Shown here: in pieces, positions 12,201 to 22,213 of the stretch
Layout: each line of letters begins with the position of its first letter
How positions within the stretch are numbered: position 1 is the first letter of the stretch
Notes under the pieces: model-generated
What the model was told of the DNA's origin: nothing
The model's database searches: none
What the model saw: only the letters and a program-made list of their open reading frames with translations
Translations under genes and position numbers: made by a program
DNA from: Isochrysis galbana
Taxonomy: Eukaryota; Haptophyta; Isochrysidales; Isochrysidaceae
DNA: 64,000 bases
Assembly (NCBI GenBank): GCA_018136815.1
Contig: CM030933.1
Coordinates: 2,963,144-3,027,143, forward strand
Direction: 5' to 3'

Positions 12201-12264
12201 GTTCAGGCCCACCGCCCGCGATGTTCTCCGCCAGGGTTTGAAGGACGGGGACCCCGCCGGACCC
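9229..12264 (-). CDS. pol: Gypsy pol 5' part with cytosine-C5 DNA methyltransferase, copy B
   Basis: An open frame follows the gag UAG in the same phase. The 55 codons from 12,264 to 12,100 contain no stop and lead into a 956-residue stretch. Residues are numbered from the GTG at 12,099. Residues 1-400 are Ser/Pro/Asp-rich and probably disordered. Residues 428-620 form the methyltransferase (glycine-rich motif at 433-440, PPC with Cys488, ENP at 530-532, QPWQHG at 552-557, RTYVGIAGAMA at 603-613). Residues 620-940 are a second linker that would run into the protease. The true frame is lost near 9,265, where one G is missing relative to copy A, so the last residues before the stop at 9,229 are out of frame. 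There is no independent ATG at the start, so expression is expected by readthrough of the gag stop as a gag-pol fusion. Confidence 0.85.
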   Translation of the reverse strand, partial: GSGGVPVLQTLAENIAGGGPERHHHHPDPIPTPLGEKSCRRGDSPPVSSSIQSSTVGAASPAEAPAERLSRKPESTLDPGSWKQVCPGDSRDPTLRNSCTSTSSSITPHAIRMLGADSRSLPLLESISTDTMLSSVSSNSPRSFDASSSLDSSPDGPAQGGGLGGSDASSVSSFRKQSVVKPSRAVDSVSSSALGSMDRSDVAAAASENVVAALPVSALSRRDPTGDLSPKGHSRSRSADELSLSTVGSRAVEAETCASSSPLSPVRYISPSSCSFSRLEVAPVLVSDLVPDPEGSASGVNEDEGSKGAAAFRAHAVATPDSGDAGAVDYDLSSRPTRTPASPLSLGSPEDPCSRDRPPEPTPFRSSPPKLQGDDPLPLNSTAEAIHRIAVVGCSSAAKSTEAARAPTRELQMLAASRARASGSSVILPRHLAEAALALRRPHASTHSSPSAVLPTHFDELCAELAAIHDAVTFDAAEGIPPPRVLVVGEASGVVSSMFLLAGAHVATCDLRPSEIDYIPHFCGDALHIQNLGWDLVVAHPPCTYLSAVSCQWLDREPGRRQALESAARVFLAMASANAPFVAVENPRMHAEASALVGGLRPRQFVQPWQHGTGHQKATGLYLTASLPPLQPSKIVEGRLSAMADLSPSPHRGALRSRTYVGIAGAMAAQWMPVLRRYAREAKASRSLDFTVDWAISQAAASLRERPSLCSTGFELAEPRTALARFMEGGGEAASSSHLTPPSGTLVSDSVVVISDAGPVADASRLLHRKDSETNASQDGTVAEVDCFTPWEWPIRDRSTTPGPPNTVKKRRSKWQVFDRDVISGVHRWQDVTPSIAQEIAEQAAAAEPSEPSILSRLGSQGINALSPSASFTAGDEGVAELTNSFVAERPLETWDVGPDSGEDDTPEMPEHRSMQTLETKPSDAAEGEGTPRALCCDGAAARGLSAAGFSELSKLPKTDLQKSLEKEWSRQMDQPRHPTDRRGLGYDGVPNPSSSAKASHTLQYHSCRRR
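10240..10818 (-). other. Cytosine-C5 DNA methyltransferase domain, copy B
   Basis: Second copy of the domain described at 3,607-4,185, with the same translation. The catalytic Cys codon is at 10,636-10,638. Both copies keep the domain open, so it is not obviously decaying faster than the RT. Confidence 0.82.
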
Positions 12265-12270
12265 CTACTG
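12262..12270 (-). promoter_or_regulatory. In-frame gag UAG with same-frame pol downstream (candidate readthrough site)
   Basis: Reading the minus strand, the context is CAG-TAG-GGG. The codon before is the last gag residue (Gln) and the next codon begins the pol frame in the same phase. The distance from 12,264 to the pol open frame at 12,099 is exactly 55 codons with no further stop. The identical junction is at 5,628-5,636 in copy A. Gammaretroviruses use suppression of a UAG followed by G to make Gag-Pol, so the arrangement fits readthrough. No pseudoknot was modelled. The alternative is a point-mutated fused gag-pol frame. Confidence 0.65.
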
Positions 12271-14982
12271 AGGCTTAACCCGGACCATCGAGCGAAGAAG
12301 CTTATGAATGTGCTCGTCCGATCCGCACTCTCCGCAGCCAGCCTCACACAGAAAGCGGATATATGGCTGACAGATGACGGGGTTGTGAGCACCGTCTCCC
12401 GTGCCATATTTCCAGGCTTCGCTGGATGGAGTGCCAGGAGGAGCTTGAGGTCGGAAAGCGCAGAAGGCACAGCCGTTTTCGTTCGTCCATTCGGTGATTC
12501 CCCTATTGATATCGTCCGTTCGTGGAGTTTCCATTGAATTATCGGCCGGTCGGCACTTTGCTAGCGCCGCCGAGACCCTTGGGTGCTTGGCATAGCCTGC
12601 TACGGCCCAGAAGCGGGCTCGGGCCCGATTCCAAAGCTCGGGCGTCCACCGGGATACGCCCAAATCGGGCGGTAGCCCTTGGCCGTTCGCCGGAGGATCG
12701 CAGCGACGGCTGGGCGGCCGAGACGAGCCTCCCTTTCGACCCGGTGGATCGGTCAGTATAGCCGGCAACGGTGAGTTGGAGTGGTAACTTGCCGGCGGTG
12801 CAGCAGCCCGATAATCAGGCTTCGAAGCAGGCGAATGTCCCTGTCCGCGAAGAGCTTCCGCCACGGTAGCTTGGACGGCCGCCTGCACGGCGGCAACCAT
12901 GTCCGTGGTCGAAGCGGTCTTCTGGGACGAGGAAGTCTCGTTCTTTGCCTCGCCTGAGGCTTTAGTGCGTACGCTAGCCACGGTTTGCTTCGTCGAGGGC
13001 CGGGATTGATGACGCTTCACCCGAGCCTGCTCGTAAGGGCTGAGGTACCGTTGGCAGAGGTTGACGCACGAGAGCGCCGACCGACCTAGCTCGTGGTTCT
13101 CTACGCGGAAACGAGTCTCCGCGAGCACCTCCGCAAATTTAATAGCATTATCGACGCCGCGCTGAGGATCAACCTTATCGTTCCGGATGATTTCTTCGAA
13201 CCTCTGGTTGATCTCATGGGCCATGTTTGGATGATCCCACACGTTGGTGGAGTCAACCGCGGAATCGCCAAGCTTGCGGATGTAGGCGCGAACCAAATTC
13301 TTGCTGAGCTCACATAGATCAGCGCCAGCCTCGCGCTCCCTCATGCGGTCCCACTCCATCGACGCCGAGTCTTTCGCGAAACCATCGGCCCCGTTTGCGA
13401 AGGTCCCGTCGCATTTGCGAAGAAGGACGTCAGCAGCGAGGACAGGATTGAGAGCGAGGGCGCGGTCCTCCACTAGATCGAGGAGGAAGGCGAAGATGCG
13501 AGAATTGCCGCTGGAATTGGCTCCGGCTGCCGCGAGGAGGGAGGTAAATATTTCGCGATGATCGCAGCCGAGCGCTAGTGCCCGCTCCAACGGCTTGATG
13601 AGAGTTAGCCGAAATTCGTTCCAGGCTGTCGCCGCGGTTTGAACGTTATCGGAGGCGAGGGCCTTTGGGAAGCGGAGCTCCGAAAGCTCTTTGCCCATCC
13701 TGACCTGATGGTGAAGGGTTTGCTCGGCTGAGAAGCGGCTACGCACCCATTTGAGCAAGTGGTCCTCCTCCATGAAAATTCGGCAATGCCAAACGTTGCC
13801 CGCCAGGGAGAGGTTGCTCTTCAAAATGGTGTGGATGAGCTCGTGCTCGTCGGAGTCGCGGTAAAGGGCGGCCAGATCGCGTGAAGGCAGGGCGAGGAGA
13901 TTTTTCCACTCGCTTACAACTGCCTCTCGCTCATCCATCCCCACCGCGAGGCAGGGGTCACGAGGGTGGCGAAGTGGCACCATCGGGGTCGGGCCCCGGT
14001 AAGGGCTTTGGTCCTGGCGGCGGGATTCCGATTTAGAGGTCGGGTACGCCGACCGTGGAACCCTAGAAGCCGGAGAGCTGTGGCCCTTTGGGTCTAGAGC
14101 AGGAGGCTCGCCCATGGGTGGTTCCCTCTGAACCGGCCTAGCAGAATCCGCAGCCGCCTCGGTCCGATCCATCGACGGACTTGAAGCGGGCTCTTGGCGG
14201 GCTTGGAGTAGCTGAGTCAGGGCTTTGAACCCTGCTTCAACTTGATCCCGGAGAAGCCCCTCCCTCGCCTCTGCCGCGGCAAGGGATGAGTGTAGGCGCT
14301 CCACAGCCCCTTTTAGGGTGTTGGTCTCCGCCTGAAGCCTTGCCATTTCCGCATCCTGACGCGCCGCGGCCGTCTCGATCGGGGTGATCTCTTGATCAAG
14401 GACCCCTTTTGATGACGGCGGGGCATAGTCCCGGTAGGCGGGGCTTCGGAAGCTGATCACCTCAGCTTCACCCACCTCAGACTCATCATCTCGAAGGTGA
14501 GGAGGCGGGTCAAATTGAATCAGAGGGAGGGGACCCTCCTCCACCTCATGGGCCAACTCAGCGACGCTGAAGTTGGCTTCATGCGGGAGAGGGTCATGCT
14601 CCACCATGGCCCGCTGTGATTGCACCCGGTGGGTGCCGAGGGCAGCGGACCAAGACTCGCCATCCGCCACGAGCTGATCGGAGCCAGTCGTGGAGATAGC
14701 AGCCGGAGTGATGGGTGCCACTGGTGCAGCCTCAGAGGCCGTGGGATCACTCGGACATCCAACGGGAACAGAAGCTGCAGCGGGCAGAGAAGGTTCCCTG
14801 AGAGGTTCCTCCTCTGCGGCCGAGGACGCGAGCTTAGATTTCGTGCTTGTCGAGTCGAGCGCTACCGGAGGGCTCTGAGCCACTCCGTCGCGAGCGGCAC
14901 CGGCGGCTAGCGCGGCGCTTTGCCCCTCCTCCCCACCGGGAGTCGGGTGAATGAAATTCTGGACTGGGTCGGGCAACCCCAT
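12265..14982 (-). CDS. gag: Gypsy-type gag polyprotein, copy B
   Basis: Complete gag frame of about 905 residues from the ATG at 14,982; the frame stays open to 15,147 but without an upstream ATG. The N-terminal 200 residues are Ala/Pro/Ser-rich. Residues about 200-262 form a heptad-rich coiled coil. A helical capsid-like region lies in the middle (WKNLLALPSRDLAALYRDS and following). A Lys/Arg/Gln-rich segment precedes the tail. The last 69 residues carry a Cys/His pattern (CX2C, then H, C, C, C, CX2C-type spacing, H, H) that could bind two zinc ions but is not the usual CCHC knuckle. The product should form the particle and bind RNA. It ends in the UAG shared with pol. The family is inferred from position next to pol, since gag sequences diverge quickly. 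Confidence 0.82.
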   Translation of the reverse strand: MGLPDPVQNFIHPTPGGEEGQSAALAAGAARDGVAQSPPVALDSTSTKSKLASSAAEEEPLREPSLPAAASVPVGCPSDPTASEAAPVAPITPAAISTTGSDQLVADGESWSAALGTHRVQSQRAMVEHDPLPHEANFSVAELAHEVEEGPLPLIQFDPPPHLRDDESEVGEAEVISFRSPAYRDYAPPSSKGVLDQEITPIETAAARQDAEMARLQAETNTLKGAVERLHSSLAAAEAREGLLRDQVEAGFKALTQLLQARQEPASSPSMDRTEAAADSARPVQREPPMGEPPALDPKGHSSPASRVPRSAYPTSKSESRRQDQSPYRGPTPMVPLRHPRDPCLAVGMDEREAVVSEWKNLLALPSRDLAALYRDSDEHELIHTILKSNLSLAGNVWHCRIFMEEDHLLKWVRSRFSAEQTLHHQVRMGKELSELRFPKALASDNVQTAATAWNEFRLTLIKPLERALALGCDHREIFTSLLAAAGANSSGNSRIFAFLLDLVEDRALALNPVLAADVLLRKCDGTFANGADGFAKDSASMEWDRMREREAGADLCELSKNLVRAYIRKLGDSAVDSTNVWDHPNMAHEINQRFEEIIRNDKVDPQRGVDNAIKFAEVLAETRFRVENHELGRSALSCVNLCQRYLSPYEQARVKRHQSRPSTKQTVASVRTKASGEAKNETSSSQKTASTTDMVAAVQAAVQATVAEALRGQGHSPASKPDYRAAAPPASYHSNSPLPAILTDPPGRKGGSSRPPSRRCDPPANGQGLPPDLGVSRWTPELWNRARARFWAVAGYAKHPRVSAALAKCRPADNSMETPRTDDINRGITEWTNENGCAFCAFRPQAPPGTPSSEAWKYGTGDGAHNPVICQPYIRFLCEAGCGECGSDEHIHKLLRSMVRVKPQ

Positions 14983-16150
14983 TCGGGTGTATGGACAGGG
15001 AACGAACGGCGAACGAAGGACTGTGGGGCGGCGAGGCGCTCCTAGCGGCCCTAGTGTGTTGGGTTTTAGGAGATTGTTAGACCTACAAAGAACTCTTCCC
15101 TCAGGGAGGGAGCCTAGGCTGCTTGAGTGCAGCGACGCAGCGAACAACGACGGACAAAGAGCCTGAGAACAACAGGATACACCGACTCACAAACACACCG
15201 GAATCATTCACCCAAACCAAGCAAATTATCAAGCAACCGCGACCCCAAATCACCGATAACTCAAACACGTCGCGAGAGACGGAGAGAGAGAGCGAGAGAG
15301 AGAGAGAGACTCCGCAGCGACGGCCGGAGCGTGTCTCCGTTGTAACTTCCCACGTAGCGGAGAGTCCGAAGGGGAGCGTCATGTCGCGCGACCACGGCGA
15401 TCACTTTGGATACAGATCGCAACGAGATGTCTTCACGACAGAGGAAATCTTGCCGTTGAGCGTGAACCTTCTAGACGCTTCTAACGAACAACCCTGAGTA
15501 GCAACCAAGGGGAAGAAACACCAAAGGGGCCAAGGCTTGCATGTAGCTTGCATCAAGGGGAAAGATTCCCTCACCTAGGAAGCGAACCTACACCGATCTC
15601 CAAGGGGAGATGGCAAATTAAACCTCAAATCTCGAGCGGCTAGAGCAACCGACTCGCTCGCCAAAACCTTGACCGAGAAGAAAGAAGCAAGGACCTACAA
15701 GCCAAGGGTAGCGGACCTAGGGAATGTGAGAGGAAATTTCCGAACGCCAAGACGAACGCCAAACGCTGGAAGACAACGAAACCCTAACCAGGCTAAACAA
15801 AACCTACGACGAACAGGCCTGGACGACAACGAAAGTTAGCAAGTCCCAAGAAAGAACCGGAACCCAACAAGAAACAACAAGCCTTGCAAGAAGCTAAACA
15901 AGCCTTCACAAGGTAACCTGAGAGCCTGAGACAAGCGCGCAGCGAGTGACAGGCGACCTGGCTCCTTTGGGTCAAGATTACCCGAAAGGAGGAAACCTGG
16001 AATCTAGACCTGACAAACAGGCTAGAAGGAACGAAACAAGAACTCGAATTCTAGATCGCTAGGGACGAACCCTACCAACCTAGATGTACCTGAGCTTCAC
16101 CGTGTGGCCGCACGGCGAAGGACCTGGAATCAAGAGCCTGGAAATCGCAT
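14983..16150 (-). mobile_element. Upstream leader / putative 5' LTR region of the Gypsy element
   Basis: Non-coding sequence upstream of gag on the minus strand. It includes a short GA microsatellite (15,283-15,310) and A-rich stretches. LTR ends and a primer-binding site were not recognised. About 60 bases at 15,166-15,227 reappear at 30,365-30,426 in the opposite orientation, supporting that this is repeated element sequence. Confidence 0.45.
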
Positions 16151-16432
16151 CATCTGGGATGAATGCGACAGAAACGAAGAACGATAAGAACGCGGCGGAA
16201 CGATGAGAATCGAGAATCGAGAATCGAAGAACGAACGACGAACGACGAACGACGAACTATAAGAATAGTGCACGACGATCGAGGAGACAAGGAGTACCAC
16301 ACCCGTCCGGACGATAAGGTGTAGAATCGGCGGCCGGCGCGGCAGACCGCAGGACTCAACGCTGCAACCCATCCTCTTCTTTTTTTTACGAGAGTTTTAC
16401 CTGGATGTTTGGGCGGTGTGGCGGCACCCAAG

Positions 16433-17604
16433 TTACAACACGGCGTCCCCGAAAAACTATTGTTATAGTTTGAACTATGGAGCGTGCCGCGACCGCTCCC
16501 GAGCCCCAGGCGACCCTCGCCACCGCGCCCCACCTGGGACGCCCCATGCCGCCCGAGGCGGCTCGTCAGAAAGCCCTCTCAGAGCCCGTCCAGCCCATCC
16601 AAACCACGCCCGCGCAAGCGCGCGGGGTGGCGAGCACTGGCACCGAACAGGTTGCCCCCATGGCTCTGCGTAGCATGCAGGGGGTCTTTGAGACCCCCTC
16701 CAACAGTGGGAAACCCTCCCACCCCAAGAGCACCTCATGTGGGAGGGCAGCTCAGCTGCCCTCCCCATGGTGGAAACCTCTACCATCAGTGCACCCAACA
16801 TGGGAGGGCACTTCACAACCATCAATCTCCTACGGAGAGCAACTTGTGCCTCTGTTTTTCAACATGTTGACTCACTTCTCGTTTTCACCCCACTCCTGTG
16901 GGCCACAAGAACCTACAACTCAGTGCCCTGCCTTGGGCCCTCCTTCAACACTTGACTCCCTCTCCTACTCTCCCTTCCCTCTAGAACCAACCCAAACAGA
17001 ACGAACCCCCTCGCCCTCTGTTCAAAGCACCAAAAATTTCAACTCAAGACCCTTGTTGATACACTTCACGTTTTCACCCCACTCTTGTGGGCCACAATTA
17101 CCTTCAGCTCAGTGCCCTGCCTTGGGCCCTCTTCCAACACTTCACTCCCTCTCCCACTCCCTCTTTCAACTACAACTAACCCAAGAAGCACAAACCCCCT
17201 TGCCCTCTGCTTCAAGCACCAAAAATTTCGACTCAAGACAAGAGGGAGGACATGTCTTGAGGCGGCGTCGCTGCCCATGCCTAGCGCAAGGGTATAGCGC
17301 CCCCACTCAGACATCTCCTTCCCCACAGCTCCTCTCTGAGGAGTTGCTCCTCTCCCTCCCATTAGGCCCCCTTGCCTGCGAGACCAGAACAGGATCCTGG
17401 CGTGGGGGGCTGTCTGAGTGTGGAGGGAGGGGCGCTCTGGCTAGCGCAGGTAGAAAGCTAGTGAAGAGCTGGGTGGCATAAGGGGGGAAGGGTGCTTGCG
17501 CTTGCCGCGGCAGGGTGTCCTGTCTTGAGTGAGCGCTAGTCCCGTTCCTTTGCCGCGCCGCGACCCATAAAAATTTGTTAAAAATTTTACAACACGGCGT
17601 CCCC
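16433..17604 (+). mobile_element. Hairpin-leader retroposon copy C1 with 18-bp target duplication
   Basis: The unit 16,451-17,586 is bounded by identical 18-base direct repeats TTACAACACGGCGTCCCC at 16,433-16,450 and 17,587-17,604, as expected for target-primed insertion. It starts with a hairpin (AAACTAT-TGTT-ATAGTTT, 16,454-16,471), followed five bases later by the ATG of a MERA-type ORF. It ends in an A/T-rich tail. Inside, a roughly 190-bp segment is tandemly repeated twice (about 16,870-17,060 and 17,060-17,240). Related starts occur at 28,904, 30,713 (minus) and 52,259 (minus). No reverse transcriptase is present, so it is non-autonomous or an ORF1-only derivative. Confidence 0.65.
16477..17481 (+). 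CDS. MERA-family ORF of retroposon C1 (334 aa, function unknown)
   Basis: ORF beginning MERAATAPEPQ directly after the hairpin leader. The first 70 residues are Pro/Ala/Arg-rich and resemble the starts of the related ORFs at 28,927, 30,683 (minus) and 52,237 (minus). The shared pattern is MERA-TA-P followed by a TTPHRGRPKPPE-like stretch in the minus copies. Further on, similarity to the copy at 52 kb (a GGHFT motif) sits in a different frame, so this copy has probably suffered a frameshift near 16,700. The middle contains two copies of a Cys/Pro-rich repeat of about 65 residues. No domain was recognised. It may be an ORF1-like RNA-binding protein, but nothing in the sequence proves this. Confidence 0.4.
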   Translation: MERAATAPEPQATLATAPHLGRPMPPEAARQKALSEPVQPIQTTPAQARGVASTGTEQVAPMALRSMQGVFETPSNSGKPSHPKSTSCGRAAQLPSPWWKPLPSVHPTWEGTSQPSISYGEQLVPLFFNMLTHFSFSPHSCGPQEPTTQCPALGPPSTLDSLSYSPFPLEPTQTERTPSPSVQSTKNFNSRPLLIHFTFSPHSCGPQLPSAQCPALGPLPTLHSLSHSLFQLQLTQEAQTPLPSASSTKNFDSRQEGGHVLRRRRCPCLAQGYSAPTQTSPSPQLLSEELLLSLPLGPLACETRTGSWRGGLSECGGRGALASAGRKLVKSWVA

Positions 17605-18900
17605 TGTGCTCCAAGATATCAAAAGTCGAACAGCCAACGGCGAAAGGCGGCGAGATAGTACGATAGCATCGAGCACACCACGCGCGAGCTAAACGACGAG
17701 GTACGGGGGTCTCCTGACAGAGCGCAGCGAAAGGGGAGGGAGATCCATCCTCCGTGGTCGAAAGGGGGGGCAAGCCATACCTCTCTTCCCGCGGGGGGAA
17801 CTATTCGGCGGCCGCGGGGGGGAAATTCGGCGACCGCGGGAGGAACTGGAAAAGAATTCCCGTACGTTCCCGTACCGCGATCAAACGTAAACGATAAACG
17901 ACGGCGTTGATAGATATCGGAGGGGCGTGACAGTCGCGACTGTCAGAAGAACGCAGAGAGTGTGTCGAGCAGAGAGACGAGGGTGCGATCCGATGGCGAC
18001 AGGCGTGCGAGAGCCTCGGAGCGACAGCGAACGAAGGTAGGCGAGGCAAGGGCAGCGTGCGCAAATGCGTGGGAGCCAAACCACGGGGAACCGCGCGACG
18101 ATCCCGACGAGTACCACCACTGCCCGAGGACGAAGACCGCGTGCTGCGGCCGCATCATTGGACCTGCAGCCATCGAAAGTAGGAATGAGGGAAGATGGAG
18201 GCAGACAAAGAGGTAGAGTAAGTAGGGAGGGGCCCGCGGCCTACGGGAGTGTGGGTGTGGCAGGCGACGAATCGGTGCAAGTGCGAGGACCACTTATAAT
18301 AATAGTATCGAGATATTTTTTGGGATATTTGGGCCGGCGCTTGGATATTTCTTGGATATTTTTGAGGGATATTTGGGCGAAGATTCTTGGATATCCTGGC
18401 CTACCCCTAATGAGGGCTCCCCAGCCACATGACACCTGTCTCGCAACCCACTCTAGAAACCACCTTCGGGATTCCAGATATACTTGAAAAGCTTGGAGCA
18501 CCTGCGGTGGTATCTATCGTTGCTAGGGCCTGTCCCACATCTGACGACTGTCTGTCGCCAAAGGGTTGAAATTCAGGGTGGACAGGATCCGTTCCGGGTG
18601 ACTTGAAGAGACTTTCCAAAATAATCACCCCAATTTCACAGTAGACGCGTCAGATGAAGACCTCTTTCAATATGGAATATGGCGTGACCACTATTTACTA
18701 CTTTATTGATACATGATTTAAAATTGCTGTCGATCTGTCGATAGTTCTAAACTCGTTCAAAGTGAAAACTAGGACTATAACAAATCTTACGGGGCGTATG
18801 GTGATACGCTGCTACATGTTGCGACAAGGAGCAAAGACTTGCATGCTGTCGAGCTCGGGATGGCTGTGGTTTGTCGCCCCAGGAGAGCTAGGGGATCCGG
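17605..18900. other. Non-coding stretch with GGATATTT repeats
   Basis: No convincing gene. A short-period repeat built on GGATATTTGGGC/GGATATTTCTTG lies at 18,307-18,395, and similar GGATATTTGGG words recur near 23,725. Only short, unrelated ORFs occur. Confidence 0.4.
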
Positions 18901-19119
18901 CGAGGACTTTGCCTTGAAAGGGTGCCCTTCACGTCCTCGCCTTCTGCCTTCTGTCTTCTGTCAAGACCCATCTCGATCTCGGTCGCTTCCTCCTCGAGGG
19001 GCCGGCCGATGATGGGTTGCTCGCGGGCGTCATCCGGCTGCGGGCTTGCAAATTTCGCTCCCGCGTGGCGGGACAGCAATCCGAACAGGGATATCACTTA
19101 CTCTTAACCCCTTTATCTC

Positions 19120-19312
19120 ACGCCCCTGGCCGAACCAGCGCGCGCGGCCTCCCCCCCCCCCCCCCCCCCCGGCTCTCCAGGTAAGGAAACGGGGGGAGGG
19201 AAAATGGGACGTGGAAGGAGAGGGGGGGTAGTTGGTAGTAGCACAAGCAATCTGCCTCTCTGCCTCTCGCCGTGCAGGTAGCGGCTTGTTTTTTCAAGAT
19301 TTTCTTTGGCCG
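19120..19312 (-). repeat. Diverged copy of LINE 5'-region repeat
   Basis: Resembles the repeats at 31,020-31,213 and 48,040-48,237 and, reversed, the LINE leader at 62,221. Shared features are GGCCGAANCAGCGCGC, a poly-C run, CTCTGCCTC...GCCG and GTAGCGG followed by a T-rich end. It is the most diverged member and includes a poly-C run of about 18 (19,151-19,170). Confidence 0.45.
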
Positions 19313-19675
19313 GGCCAGCTCACTCCATATGGTTGGCTCAAAACTTGCTGAATTCCAAGAGGGAAAGAGACCACAAAAGATAGTAGTAGTAGTAGTACAA
19401 TAGACCGAGGAAAATTATGGAGAACACAGACAATAAGGCAGAAAGCGGCGCATTGACGAGCAAATGCACACGCAGCTCCGGTGGGTATACAAGCCGCCAA
19501 GAGTGGAACAGACGAAGATGAAGCTCGCGTAGCGAGACACCTGCCGTGCTTTCCCGGCGCTACAGCAAGGGCAGTTGCTGGATTGGCTTCTCATCCTTCG
19601 CACCTCAAGGATGCGCACATGCAAATAGTCCCTCTGACTGAGAATAGAGCAGGCGTCCTCACGTGAACCGTGTGC
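19313..19675. other. Spacer, nothing recognised
   Basis: A short TAG trinucleotide repeat (19,381-19,397) and no convincing reading frame. Confidence 0.4.
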
Positions 19676-20134
19676 TCAACGGCGCAACACACCAATCATT
19701 CCAAGGCTTTCGGCGCCTCCGTCGAGGACGGCGAGCAAATCGTACTCGCTCATCTCACGCATCCTCCGGGCCAGCGGGTGTCCCTCACCCTCGATTTGGC
19801 TTGTTTCGCTACCTCGGCGTGCAAAGAGGAGGCGGCAGGCGAGTTTGAGCGGCTGAAGGAGGAGGATCATGGCGGCAGAGTACGACGTAGCCGCGAGGAT
19901 CGAGCGTGGCAGGTGGTCATGGGTGGAGGAGGAGAGCTGCTCCGATGGGGCAAGAGGCAGCTGGTCTTCGAGCCCAAAGGCTCTGGTAGTGTACTGTGTG
20001 AGGCGGACGTCGCTGGGCAGGTCGTCGAGGGCGGAGCTCCATTGACTCATGCGCATGACTGGCGGCTCGAGCGTGCGGCCGGAGCAGAGGCAGAGGAGCG
20101 CAGAGAACGATGTGAGTAGAGCGGGAGAGCGCAT
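19676..20134 (-). CDS. Hypothetical protein with possible signal peptide (152 aa)
   Basis: Minus-strand ORF chosen from the ATG at 20,134; the open frame extends to 20,209 without another ATG. The N-terminus (MRSPALLTSFSALLCLCSG) looks like a signal peptide. The rest has a hydrophobic stretch (SILAATSYSAAMILLLQP) and a charged C-terminus ending near GMIGVLRR. Amino-acid use is balanced, unlike the Ser/Leu and Arg/Glu frames created by the neighbouring microsatellites. The several hundred bases upstream on the coding strand are CT-rich, as upstream of the NSF gene. I do not recognise a family. It could be one exon of a larger gene or a chance ORF. Confidence 0.35.
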   Translation of the reverse strand: MRSPALLTSFSALLCLCSGRTLEPPVMRMSQWSSALDDLPSDVRLTQYTTRAFGLEDQLPLAPSEQLSSSTHDHLPRSILAATSYSAAMILLLQPLKLACRLLFARRGSETSQIEGEGHPLARRMREMSEYDLLAVLDGGAESLGMIGVLRR

Positions 20135-20219
20135 GGGACTGGGCCAGAGAGGGCCAAGGGCGGAGCAGGTGGAAGGAGGAGGAGGACGCGGAAGGACCCC
20201 CGCCCTCAACTTTCGGAGA

Positions 20220-21900
<1,681 letters not shown>

Positions 21901-22029
21901 GTACGCTTGTCACGGCTGAGCGTTGGGCAACCTACTTTTATAAGTAGGGGTCGATGGGGGCCTCGCGCCCCCTCATCCCTCATTCCATCGCGGACACCCC
22001 CCGAGGTGGGCCCGTACCCCGTACCCTAG

Positions 22030-22125
22030 CTGGGAAACACGTGTTTACCGTGTTTCTACGAAAGCCAAACACAGCCGTGTTTTGCCGTGTTTCAAACCCC
22101 CCCTCCTGTTTGGCCGCCGTGTTTG
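22030..22125. repeat. Clustered CGTGTTT / AAACACG words
   Basis: At least six CGTGTTT or AAACACG words in under 100 bases, including the palindrome AAACACGTGTTT (22,035-22,046), which contains a CACGTG E/G-box core. Function is not evident. Confidence 0.4.
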
Positions 22126-22213
22126 TAGTTTGTAGCAGCTGGCTAGTGGCTAGCGGCGTGGGCGCGCAGCACTGCCGCGCCGCTTCACACGACAACCAAT
22201 GCCAGGAGTTGTA

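Larger units (their letters stand above)
6636..12721. repeat. Direct duplication, copy B (partner 1-6,087)
   Basis: Second copy of the 6.09-kb direct repeat described at position 1. It continues without interruption into the rest of gag and the leader, so copy B is the more complete one at its 5' side. Confidence 0.9.
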
